From assembly GCF_004634245.1 (NCBI RefSeq), contig NZ_SJTF01000007.1, positions 213,898-277,897 of the forward strand: a DNA stretch of 64,000 nucleotides. Reading direction: 5' to 3'. The stretch is from Flavobacterium foetidum. Lineage in GTDB: Bacteria; Bacteroidota; Bacteroidia; Flavobacteriales; Flavobacteriaceae. Both the position numbers and the translations under genes were made by a program. The stretch's first letter is position 1. Each line of letters starts with the position of its first letter. Below, piece after piece: positions 56,620 to 64,000 of this stretch. The notes beneath the pieces are model-generated. The model did not search any database. It saw nothing but the letters and a program-made list of their open reading frames with translations, and was not told the DNA's origin.

Positions 56620-57680
56620 AGTCCGTACTCGTTAAGAATATCGGCAATTTTAACCGGCATTCCAGTTTGCAGCGATTTGTCCATTGCTTGTAATAAAGCT
56701 ACGGTTCCAATTCCTTCTTCCATATTTGGATACGCTTCGAAACCTTGCTCAATGCTGTCCACAAAATATTCTAAGTAATTCTGATATTCTCCTCCATGAT
56801 GACTTTGTCCTTCAAAACGGAAATAATATTTAATGGTACTGTCTCCCCAAGTGATTACTTTTTCTTCTCCCGTTCTATCAGTAATCGCATAACGCAATTC
56901 GTGATAATCGGCCTGGCTCGCTCCTTCAGTAGCTCTTAAAATCGTGCTCATACCGCTGTCACGCTGTGTTGGTTGCGTTGGAGACGTATAGACTCCGCTT
57001 ACACGAGCAATTCTTCCATCGGTTGCTTTGAAGATAAAATGCATGGTGTCCTCATTCTTTAAACCTGCCGATTGTCCGTTACTGCTTATCATTCCGTAAC
57101 CCATTACTTCCTGAATGTTTGGCAAATACCATCTAATGAAATCTACAGGATGGCTCAAACCTCCGTACAGCCATTTAAATGATTGCAAAAGAGACCATTC
57201 TTTCTTTAAAAACCATCTGTGGTCGGCATGGTATTGCGCTTCAATCGTAATTAAATCACCTATTAAACCTGCTTCGTAATCGGCTCTTTGTCTTTTGGCT
57301 GGTTCGAAGAAACGGGAACTTTGTCCAATGAAAACTTTCTTTCCAGTCGATTTGCTTAATTCTAACAATTCTTTTGCATCCGAAAGGTCATCGATAAACG
57401 GTTTGGTACAAACCACATGCTTTCCATGCAACAATGCTTGCTTTACGTGTTGTGCGTGTAGATGATCGGGTGTATAAATCGCAATAATATCAATTGACGA
57501 ATCGTTTAATAAATCGTCGTAATTCGTGGTGTACGAATGAAAATCGAATTCTTTTGCTCGCTGTTTGCAGATTTCTTCATTTCTGTCGCATATTTTAACG
57601 AGTTCTAGTTTTGAACTTTCTATTGCAGCCGACATTGTGCTTCGTCCTTCTCCAAGTCCCAGAATGGCTATTTTTAACAT
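56616..57680 (-). CDS. Gfo/Idh/MocA-family NAD(P)-dependent sugar oxidoreductase
   Basis: This is a 354-residue cytoplasmic dehydrogenase. The Rossmann fold opens with ILGLGEGRSTMSAA, and the family's EKP-like motif appears as HVVCTKPFIDD (about 90-100). The C-terminal alpha/beta domain includes KWLYGGLSHPVDFIRWYL, with the catalytic-type His. It likely oxidises or epimerises a monosaccharide brought in by the overlapping symporter. It lies 198 bp downstream of the GH141-like gene, with repeats in between. Confidence 0.88.
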   Translation of the reverse strand: MLKIAILGLGEGRSTMSAAIESSKLELVKICDRNEEICKQRAKEFDFHSYTTNYDDLLNDSSIDIIAIYTPDHLHAQHVKQALLHGKHVVCTKPFIDDLSDAKELLELSKSTGKKVFIGQSSRFFEPAKRQRADYEAGLIGDLITIEAQYHADHRWFLKKEWSLLQSFKWLYGGLSHPVDFIRWYLPNIQEVMGYGMISSNGQSAGLKNEDTMHFIFKATDGRIARVSGVYTSPTQPTQRDSGMSTILRATEGASQADYHELRYAITDRTGEEKVITWGDSTIKYYFRFEGQSHHGGEYQNYLEYFVDSIEQGFEAYPNMEEGIGTVALLQAMDKSLQTGMPVKIADILNEYGL

Positions 57681-57719
57681 TGGTTATGGTTATTTTAGAT
57701 TGTTGATAGTTGTGATGAT

Positions 57720-57868
57720 CCTAATAGGTTTCCAAAACCTGTTAGATATGTTTTTTAGCCACAGATTAAAAGCTTAAAAAGGATTTCTAATCTGTATAAA
57801 TCCTCTAATCTGTGCCTAATATTGCTTTGAACTTAACATAACCTAACAGGTTTTGGAAACCTGTTAGG
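57720..57868. repeat. CCTAACAGG-type palindrome pair enclosing type B arms
   Basis: CCTAATAGG..CCTGTTAG (57720-57745) and CCTAACAGG..CCTGTTAGG (57842-57868) flank a GCCACAGATTAAAAG / CTAATCTGTGC pair (57758-57815). This fills the gap between the oxidoreductase and GH141-like genes. Confidence 0.75.
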
Positions 57869-57878
57869 AAATTAAATA

Positions 57879-60389
57879 TTATTTCGTTTCTACTTTGTTT
57901 AAGAAAATCCAGGTTTCGTCTGGTTTTGTGCCATCGATTCCAGATTGGTATTTTTTCATCAAGGCATTCCAGTCGTCTACACGAGGATTGTTTTGAGTTG
58001 TTTTTGGATTTAGTTTATCCAAGCTTTCGCCTTTTGGAATACTAATTACCAAAATTAATTGTCTGTCTTTTTTGAAAACCTGCAATTGCTGAAAATCGGC
58101 ATTACAGAAACCTTTGGCAACTTCTGGCCATTTTTCAAATTGCGTTTTATGATACTCTACATATTCTTTTTGCAATTTTTCATCGGCAGGAAGATTCGCA
58201 GTTAAAACCACATTTTCCCAATCTGATGCTGGTTTTGAATCTTTACATCTTTCGAAATTTTGGAAATCGTAAACCAAATCTTCATAGATTTTAATTTCTA
58301 AAGAAGGAAAAGCACCTGCCAATTTTCTTTTTGTTCTTTCTGGCTGGTTCATTTTTCCGTAAATCACCAAATGATTTTTCCATTGGTACAATTCCTGACC
58401 TACAATTCTGAATCCAACCAAAGTCGATTTGATTTTTTCGATATCAAAATCAGAACCTATCAATTCGATGGCATAAGGCTTTGGCATTTCCTGCAATCCC
58501 CATTTTTCATCGATTACGACTTCTTTTTCTAAATCTTTATAAGGCGCTCTAATTCCGGCTGCATCTTTAATTTTAGAACTTACATACGAATCATTGTGCT
58601 CCCAGATATTTCCTTTTGGTCCATTATGGTTTTTAAGGATTTTCTTTTCGGCAATCCAGTTGTTTTTAATGGTGAAACCTTCACTTCCTTCATCGGTATA
58701 CAAATACAGCCATAAAAACGGGTCGTGTGCATATGGACTGTTGTAAACCTTATCGATATAATTTTCTTCAATTCGGCTTCCCGGCTGAGCCGAAAGCGTG
58801 TAAATTCCCGAAACATCATGCAAATGCTTCGCATAATGATGAATTTTATTCGCTAGAATCTTATTGTTCTGCATCACGTTTGGTGTATGCGTCCAACCCC
58901 AGCCCATCGCAATTCCAGAATACGATACATCCGAAATTTCGTTGTGTTCAATCGTAATATTTCGAACAAAACCAGCACTAATTCCTAAAGTTCCCCAATC
59001 TTCATTGGTTACGTTGGTGATTAAATTATCAGCGATTACTTCATCAGAACACATTTCTCTTTCATCTTTTATTATTAAAGGCAAATGTGCTTCGAAAGCT
59101 TCTTCAGAGAAAATTCCAACGTTAATGGCACTTCCGCCAATATCTTTAAACAAGTTTCCTTTTACGGCATTATGATTCGTTCCTTTATTCAAATCTAAAC
59201 CAGTCGAAGCCAAATGCTCAAAACGACACGATTCAAACTGAATATTATTAGCATAATTTACTTCAACCGCAGCACGAGGTCTTCCCACCCAAGCCTGATT
59301 TTCTAAATTCGCCTGATTTGGCGTTCCCGGTTGTTTTAATTTATAAGCGTCTAACAAATATAAACCTGACTGCAACGGCACATGACCTTGCTGTGAAGGA
59401 CGAAGCCAGTTGCTGTACTGAAACGAAATTCCTTTAAACTGAAAATGATGCACAGGCGAATCAATTGTACCTTTTACTTCCACTAGATTTTCTAAAACAG
59501 GCGCAGTTACAACAGCCGAATTGATATCTTCTCCAGCTCTAGGAATATAATAGATTTTAGCATTTTTCTTGTCCAAATACCATTCGCCAGGTTCATTTAA
59601 AAGCGAAAAAGCATTGTTTAAGAAATAAGCTGAATTTCCGTTATTCTTAGAAATCCACGGTGCCGGCCACGGATGCTCGCTTTGAATACGGCTTTCTGGT
59701 TCTTCAAACGAAAGTTTCGCGCTATCTTTTTGTACTTCAATATTTTTGATACGCAAGTTGGCATTCGACCACCATTGTACAATAAACATTTCCATTCCAG
59801 GCTCAAACTTCACCGATTTATCTTTGAACGGAATCCAGCAGGTTTGCTCTTCGTGATTCCAAGATAGAATACGTTCCATTGTGGTTCCAGCAGTGTTTTT
59901 GGCTCTTACCGCTTTTTTGCCGTTTACCCACAATTGTCTGTAATCAATAATGCTTCCTGCTTTTTTAGGAGCATCAGCCACCCAGACAGCCCCTTTTTTT
60001 AGGCCGTTTATAATAGTGGTCGATTTTGTCCAATTTTTAATTTCGATTCCGCCGCTTATGATAGGCTTTGCATTTATATCGGCTACAATTGTCGTCGGAC
60101 TTTCTGCTGTTCCCGAATCTTCAGGACGTACAAATAATGGTTCATTTAAATAATACGTTCCGTCCATTACAATGATACGAACGCCGTCTTTTATAGATGG
60201 GTCTTTTAAACGACGAAGTTCCCTGGCTTTTCGCATCGCCATGTGAACCGTTGCCAGCGGACTTTCCTTTGTTCCCGAATTTTTATCGCTCCCTTTTGTG
60301 GAAACCCATAGTTCGGCAGCACTCACAGAGAATGATGCGAAGATTAAGAAAAAGACAACGAGTAGTTTAGTAACAGAATGTAAGCGCAT
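57879..60389 (-). CDS. GH141-like beta-helix enzyme fused to an L-rhamnose-mutarotase-like domain
   Basis: This is an 836-residue secreted protein. Signal peptide 1-24. Residues about 25-620 are a right-handed beta-helix with the GH141-type entry ELWVSTKGSDKNSGTKESPL, a large beta-sandwich insertion and repeats such as IEHNEISDVSYSGIAMGWGW. GH141 includes an RG-II alpha-L-fucosidase. Residues about 635-722 (PYAIELIGSDFDIEKIKSTL..) look like a ferredoxin-like half. Residues about 723-836 match RhaM/L-rhamnose mutarotase: YVEYHKTQFEKWPEV places Tyr743 and His747 at the spacing of RhaM Tyr18/His22, and DDWNAL gives Trp807. A mutarotase tail on a secreted glycosidase is striking. The gene has the shared regulatory motif upstream. 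Confidence 0.72.
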   Translation of the reverse strand: MRLHSVTKLLVVFFLIFASFSVSAAELWVSTKGSDKNSGTKESPLATVHMAMRKARELRRLKDPSIKDGVRIIVMDGTYYLNEPLFVRPEDSGTAESPTTIVADINAKPIISGGIEIKNWTKSTTIINGLKKGAVWVADAPKKAGSIIDYRQLWVNGKKAVRAKNTAGTTMERILSWNHEEQTCWIPFKDKSVKFEPGMEMFIVQWWSNANLRIKNIEVQKDSAKLSFEEPESRIQSEHPWPAPWISKNNGNSAYFLNNAFSLLNEPGEWYLDKKNAKIYYIPRAGEDINSAVVTAPVLENLVEVKGTIDSPVHHFQFKGISFQYSNWLRPSQQGHVPLQSGLYLLDAYKLKQPGTPNQANLENQAWVGRPRAAVEVNYANNIQFESCRFEHLASTGLDLNKGTNHNAVKGNLFKDIGGSAINVGIFSEEAFEAHLPLIIKDEREMCSDEVIADNLITNVTNEDWGTLGISAGFVRNITIEHNEISDVSYSGIAMGWGWTHTPNVMQNNKILANKIHHYAKHLHDVSGIYTLSAQPGSRIEENYIDKVYNSPYAHDPFLWLYLYTDEGSEGFTIKNNWIAEKKILKNHNGPKGNIWEHNDSYVSSKIKDAAGIRAPYKDLEKEVVIDEKWGLQEMPKPYAIELIGSDFDIEKIKSTLVGFRIVGQELYQWKNHLVIYGKMNQPERTKRKLAGAFPSLEIKIYEDLVYDFQNFERCKDSKPASDWENVVLTANLPADEKLQKEYVEYHKTQFEKWPEVAKGFCNADFQQLQVFKKDRQLILVISIPKGESLDKLNPKTTQNNPRVDDWNALMKKYQSGIDGTKPDETWIFLNKVETK

Positions 60390-60498
60390 TATTTAGATTT
60401 TTGATTATTTTCTTGGTGTAAATTTATGAGGCATTCAATTTAAATACTATTAATTTTACAAATAAATGTATTTTTAACACTTTTACCAAATAATTCGT

Positions 60499-60506
60499 CC
60501 AATTTA
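60499..60506 (-). promoter_or_regulatory. -7-like box (TAAATTGG) of the GH141-like gene
   Basis: This is a partial match to TAnnTTTG, chosen because its distance to the shared motif (23 nt) equals that at susC and GH78. Confidence 0.4.
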
Positions 60507-60529
60507 AACGAACATAAAATTTTTGGCAT

Positions 60530-60544
60530 CCTGTACCCTCCTGT
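60530..60544 (-). promoter_or_regulatory. Candidate activator site (ACAGGAGGGTACAGG) upstream of the GH141-like gene
   Basis: It retains ACAGGA, a central G and the second CAGG at 10-bp period. It is the most diverged of the three copies. Confidence 0.6.
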
Positions 60545-60699
60545 ATTTCTTGCAAGAAACCGAATTAGTCTACACTTATGCTTTGAAGCAAAATGTTATA
60601 TTTCATGCAAAATCCATTGTAAATTGTACTAAAACAGTTCAAGTGACTGGTTTAACTTAATTTTACGAAACCAACTTATGGTTAATCCAAATTTTTTAA

Positions 60700-60707
60700 T
60701 AGATTTG
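60700..60707 (+). promoter_or_regulatory. TAGATTTG -7 box for the GH28-PL10 operon
   Basis: It is a full match to TAnnTTTG on the plus strand, 86 bp before the GH28 ATG and immediately followed by the 14-bp operator. A TTATG around 60676 could be a weak -33 element. Confidence 0.6.
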
Positions 60708-60721
60708 TGTAATCGATTACA
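60708..60721. promoter_or_regulatory. Perfect 14-bp LacI-type operator TGTAATCGATTACA
   Basis: This is an uninterrupted palindrome with a central CG, the form of LacI/GalR-family operators. It directly abuts the -7 box and covers the expected transcription start. A repressor bound here would block transcription of the GH28 and PL10 genes until an inducer is present. No LacI-family gene lies in the window. Confidence 0.65.
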
Positions 60722-60792
60722 TTTAAATATTATTATTTATGTGCGACTAATTTTTCACATCCATAAAAATAAACAACAAAAAATTACTAACA

Positions 60793-62466
60793 ATGAAAAC
60801 TAACCGACTCAACTTTTTTGCACTAGCAATGGCATTTATGCTCTGCTGTAGCCCGAAAAACCTTAATGCTCAGAATAGCTCTTCGGAAGATAGCTATAGC
60901 AACATCGAATTTAAAATGTCTAAAATAAATGAACCTGTCATTCCAAACAATACCGTAAATCTTAAAGACTTTGGTGCTGTAAACGGCGGTTATGTTTTAA
61001 ACACAAAAGCTTTTGCAGATGCAATAGATGCATTGTCTAAAAAAGGCGGCGGAAAATTGGTAATTCCACCAGGAATCTGGCTCACAGGTCCGATTATCTT
61101 AAAAAGCAATATTGAGATGCATGCAGAAAGAGGAGCTTTAATAAAATTTTCTCCAGACAAAAGTTTGTATCCTTTAGTGGAAACTAATTTTGAAGGTTTA
61201 AATACTTGGCGTTGCATCTCTCCTATTTACGGTAAAAATCTTGAAAATATTGCTTTTACCGGAACTGGCGTTTGGGACGGTTCTGGAGAAGTTTGGAGAC
61301 AGGTTAAAAAAAGTAAAGTAACAGACAGCCAATGGAAAGAAGTTATTGCAAGAGGAGGCGTTTTAAATAAAGACAAAACAAGCTGGTATCCTTCAGAAGT
61401 TTTTATGAATGCATCTAAAGGTGCTGACCAAAATGTGCGTCTGGACTTAAAAACGAAAGAAGATTTCGAAAAAATTCATGATTTTCTTCGTCCGGTAATG
61501 GTCAGCATTCAAAACAGCAAAAGGGTTTTATTTGACGGACCTGTTTTTCAGAATTCTCCCGCTTGGAATATTCACCCTTTTATGGTTGAAGATTTGATTG
61601 TTCGAAATGTAAGCGTTCGTAATCCTTGGTATTCTCAAAACGGTGATGGTCTTGATGTGGAATGCTGTAAGAATGTATTGGTTGAAAATTCAAGTTTTGA
61701 CGTGGGAGACGATGCCATCTGCATTAAATCCGGAAAAGATAAAGACGGACGCGAAAGAGGTGTTCCTTGCGAAAACATTATTGTAAGGAATAATATTGTA
61801 TACCATGGGCACGGTGGAGTTACCGTTGGAAGCGAAATGTCTGGCGGTGTAAAAAACCTTCATGTTTCAAACTGCACTTTTATGGGAACTGATGTTGGTT
61901 TACGTTTTAAAAGCGCAAGAGGACGAGGTGGCGTAGTTGAAAACATCTTTATCTCTGATGTGTATATGACTGATATTCCATCTCAGGCTATTTCTTTCAA
62001 TTTGTATTACGGCGGAAAATCTATTGCTGAAACATTAGAAGAAGGCGGAGACAAAGTTGTCAACAAAGCAATGCCTGTAACGGTTGAAACACCTCAATTC
62101 AAAAATATTTCGATTAAAAACATTACCATTAAGGGTGCTCAACAGGCAGTATTTCTACAAGGTCTTCCTGAAATGAATTTAGAAAATATTGAAATCACGA
62201 ACTTAATTGCGAAAGCCGAAAAAGGTTTTTCAATTATTGATGCTAAAGGAATAAAATTAAACAACTTACAATTAGATATTGAGGCTAAAAATGCATTTGA
62301 GATTTACAATGCTCAAAATCTTTCTTTAAAGAATGTAACATTTAATCCTTCTTCTTCAAATGCGATTACAATTGATGGAGGAGTAACCAAAAATGTTGAT
62401 TTAACTGGCTTATCTAAAACGACAACAGTTGGAAAAGATGTGCCTAAAAAATCGGTAAAATTCTAA
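60793..62466 (+). CDS. GH28 polygalacturonase
   Basis: This is a secreted 557-residue beta-helix hydrolase. Signal peptide at about 1-26, ending LNAQ; Cys18-Cys19 near its end make lipid attachment conceivable but the lipobox is poor. GH28 signatures: NGDG (Asp285), GDD (Asp306-Asp307), GHG (His340) and RFK (371-373) in place of RIK. Compared with the GH28 at 11880 it has an insertion of about 35 residues before the catalytic region (TDSQWKEVIARGGVLNKDKT). It likely trims galacturonate from oligogalacturonides. It is the first gene of a two-gene plus-strand operon, with PL10 following. Confidence 0.93.
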   Translation: MKTNRLNFFALAMAFMLCCSPKNLNAQNSSSEDSYSNIEFKMSKINEPVIPNNTVNLKDFGAVNGGYVLNTKAFADAIDALSKKGGGKLVIPPGIWLTGPIILKSNIEMHAERGALIKFSPDKSLYPLVETNFEGLNTWRCISPIYGKNLENIAFTGTGVWDGSGEVWRQVKKSKVTDSQWKEVIARGGVLNKDKTSWYPSEVFMNASKGADQNVRLDLKTKEDFEKIHDFLRPVMVSIQNSKRVLFDGPVFQNSPAWNIHPFMVEDLIVRNVSVRNPWYSQNGDGLDVECCKNVLVENSSFDVGDDAICIKSGKDKDGRERGVPCENIIVRNNIVYHGHGGVTVGSEMSGGVKNLHVSNCTFMGTDVGLRFKSARGRGGVVENIFISDVYMTDIPSQAISFNLYYGGKSIAETLEEGGDKVVNKAMPVTVETPQFKNISIKNITIKGAQQAVFLQGLPEMNLENIEITNLIAKAEKGFSIIDAKGIKLNNLQLDIEAKNAFEIYNAQNLSLKNVTFNPSSSNAITIDGGVTKNVDLTGLSKTTTVGKDVPKKSVKF

Positions 62467-62479
62467 AATCTTGGTTGAT

Positions 62480-63664
62480 ATGTTCAAAGTAAATTCTGCA
62501 ATTCGCTCAAAATTGCTTTTATCAGCTTTTTGTATGTTTTCATTTTTATGTAGTCTTGCACAATCGAGTGAAATCAGTACAAAACCTTTTACAGACGGCA
62601 CCAATCACTGGTATTTTATTAAGGATAAAACCAATATCATAAATCCGATTCCGAATCAGCCGAAATATGCTGAAACGGATTACACCAAAATCGCCGATAA
62701 TATTTTATATTTTCAGCGTGACAATGGCGGATGGCCAAAGAATTATGACATGAAAGCCATTTTGACGCCACAACAGATTGATAGTGTCGTTAAAACGAAA
62801 AATATTGAACATACAACTTTTGATAATGAAACGACTTATACACATATCCATTATCTGGCACAGGTCTATACACTAACAAAAGATTCGAGATATAAAGACG
62901 GTTGTCTGCGCGGTATAAACTTCACTTTAAAAGCACAATATCCAAACGGAGGCTGGCCACAATATTATCCGCTGGAAAAAGGATATAGTCGCCATATTAC
63001 TTTTAATGATGGAGCTTATATGGGAATTATGAATCTCTTGAAAAAGATTGTAAACAATGACCCTGATTATGCTTTTATTGATGCTAAAACTAGAAAAAAA
63101 GTGACTGCAGCCTATGAAAAGGGACTCGATTGTATTTTAAAAATGCAGATTAAAGACAATGGAAAATTAACCGCTTGGTGCCAACAACACGATGAAATAA
63201 CACTTGAACCTGCTTGGGCTCGTAAATTTGAACCGCCAAGCATCTGCAACGCTGAAAGTGTTGATGTTGTTTTGTTTTTAATGGACATTGATAAGCCGAA
63301 TGAAAAGATTATTAATGCCGTGCAAAGTGCTGTAAAATGGTTTGAGGATTCTAAAATTTATAATACCAGGGTCGAAAGTTTTGAAGCTCCAGAAATGGAA
63401 TCAAAATACAAAAAAATCAAAAATGATGTAAGAGTGGTAAACGACTCGACAGCGCCACCAATTTGGACACGCTACTATGAATTAAAAACACATAGACCAT
63501 TATTTTCTGACCGTAATAGCGAAATATTATACTCACTCGCAGAAGTAAGCCGAGAAAGACGAAGCGGTTATGCTTGGTATACATACAGACCTGAAAAAGC
63601 TTTGAAAAAATATACAGCTTGGCAGAAAAAATGGGCTCCGCAAAATAATGTTTTGAAAGAGTAA
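62480..63664 (+). CDS. pelA: PL10 pectate lyase
   Basis: This is a secreted pectate lyase of 394 residues with an (alpha/alpha)3-type barrel. ATG at 62480, 13 nt after the GH28 stop, is preferred; a TTG three codons upstream is in frame. Signal region MFKVNSAIRSKLLLSAFCMFSFLCSLAQ. PL10 signatures: FQRDNGGWPKNYDM, TTFDNETTYTHIHYLAQVY, LKAQYPNGGWPQYYPL, ITFNDGAYMGIMNLL and AWCQQHDE. The enzyme eliminates polygalacturonate, with Ca2+ in characterised members. Co-transcription with GH28 under one operator suggests coordinated breakdown of galacturonan. PL1 genes elsewhere in the window give a second lyase type. Confidence 0.93.
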   Translation: MFKVNSAIRSKLLLSAFCMFSFLCSLAQSSEISTKPFTDGTNHWYFIKDKTNIINPIPNQPKYAETDYTKIADNILYFQRDNGGWPKNYDMKAILTPQQIDSVVKTKNIEHTTFDNETTYTHIHYLAQVYTLTKDSRYKDGCLRGINFTLKAQYPNGGWPQYYPLEKGYSRHITFNDGAYMGIMNLLKKIVNNDPDYAFIDAKTRKKVTAAYEKGLDCILKMQIKDNGKLTAWCQQHDEITLEPAWARKFEPPSICNAESVDVVLFLMDIDKPNEKIINAVQSAVKWFEDSKIYNTRVESFEAPEMESKYKKIKNDVRVVNDSTAPPIWTRYYELKTHRPLFSDRNSEILYSLAEVSRERRSGYAWYTYRPEKALKKYTAWQKKWAPQNNVLKE

Positions 63665-64000
63665 AATGGATAGTTTTATCGACCAAAGGGAGAAATAACT
63701 AGAATCCGATTTTCAAATATAGCCCGTGGTTTCAACCACGGGCTATTTCTATTTTGAAATAATATGAAAATCATTGTTTTGTGATTTCGACCGAAGGGAG
63801 AAATCACACTAGGAATTCCGCAAAGATGGTCGCCAATCTTTGTCGAGTTTCGTGTGTGATTTCTCCCTTCGGTCGAAATGACAAACTATATATTAAATAT
63901 GGTGGTTAAGCATTAGACTCATAACTCATAACTCATAACTCATAACTCATAACTCATAACTCATAACTCATAACTCATAACTCATAACTCATAACTCATA
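63665..64000. repeat. Type I and type F palindromes, then a 12-unit ACTCATA heptamer array
   Basis: TATAGCCCGTGGTTTCAACC with its complement (63718-63747) is followed by a type F element at 63777-63885. From 63917 to the window edge there are twelve perfect units of the 7-bp sequence ACTCATA (84 bp), continuing beyond the window. No gene is visible. Confidence 0.9.

Larger units (their letters stand above)
60390..60792. other. Divergent regulatory gap between the GH141-like and GH28 genes
   Basis: This 403-bp AT-rich region has no gene. It carries the minus-strand promoter and activator-like motif (60499-60544) and the plus-strand promoter and operator (60700-60721), listed separately. No dispersed palindromic repeat is present, unlike most other gaps. 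Confidence 0.7.

Noticed and set aside
60793..60853. Lipoprotein status for the second GH28
   Set aside because: Cys18-Cys19 are not preceded by a good lipobox, and an ordinary cleavage site (LNA-Q) follows; left as secreted.
63917..64000. Possible CRISPR array or telomere-like end
   Set aside because: The 7-bp units are directly adjacent with no spacers, and similar heptamer arrays occur inside the window, so it is a simple tandem repeat.

Overview
The window is a large plant-pectin utilisation locus from a member of the Bacteroidota, most likely a Flavobacterium. Evidence for this is the AT-rich sequence, a SusC/SusD pair, secreted enzymes whose signal peptides end in ..AQ, promoter boxes of the TAnnTTTG type without obvious Shine-Dalgarno sites, and intergenic palindromic repeats typical of flavobacteria. 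No rRNA, tRNA, CRISPR array, transposase or phage gene was seen.

Layout. (1) 28421 down to 1 (minus strand): a SusC-led unit, susC-susD-PL1-DUF3826-PL1-[beta-helix/DUF6298]-GH140-like-GH28-GH43-like-BNR propeller-GH78-[STN-esterase]-GH95-[six-hairpin hydrolase, cut by the window edge]. (2) 52157 down to 29299 (minus): a second long enzyme unit, GH78-propeller-propeller lipoprotein-GH2-GH106-SGNH acetylesterase-DUF5703-PL1-GH127-CE8 pectin methylesterase, closed by a hairpin terminator at 29249-29269. (3) 52600-54725: a divergent AraC regulator / MFS exporter pair that looks unrelated to pectin. (4) 60389 down to 55039 (minus): a GH141-like beta-helix enzyme fused to an L-rhamnose-mutarotase-like domain, then a Gfo/Idh/MocA oxidoreductase overlapping a sodium:solute symporter. 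(5) 60793-63664 (plus): a GH28-PL10 pair with its own promoter and a LacI-type operator.

How it fits together. CE8 and other esterases remove methyl and acetyl groups. PL1, PL10 and GH28 enzymes cut the galacturonan backbone. GH78, GH106, GH95, GH127, GH2, GH140-like, GH141-like and propeller enzymes trim rhamnose, fucose/galactose, arabinose, galactose and perhaps apiose side chains. SusCD imports oligomers, and the symporter and oxidoreductase handle a released monosaccharide. The family mix (GH78, GH95, GH106, GH127, GH140, GH141, GH28, GH2, PL1) overlaps the set used by gut Bacteroides on rhamnogalacturonan II, but GH137, GH138 and GH139 are not recognised here, so the substrate stays an inference (RG-I/RG-II-type pectin).

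Most notable observations. A 15-bp direct-repeat motif, ACAGGA-N5-CAGG on the coding strand, lies exactly 23 nt upstream of a TAnnTTTG-like box at the heads of all three minus-strand units (susC, GH78, GH141-like), so it is a candidate pectin-regulon activator site. Nearly every gap holds nested, paired palindromic repeats. One of these supplies the last 13 codons and the stop of a GH78 gene. Degenerate 7-bp tandem arrays occur between genes and also inside the signal-peptide codons of the GH106 and GH2 genes, where a one-unit change would shift the frame. Several enzymes have unusual domain fusions.
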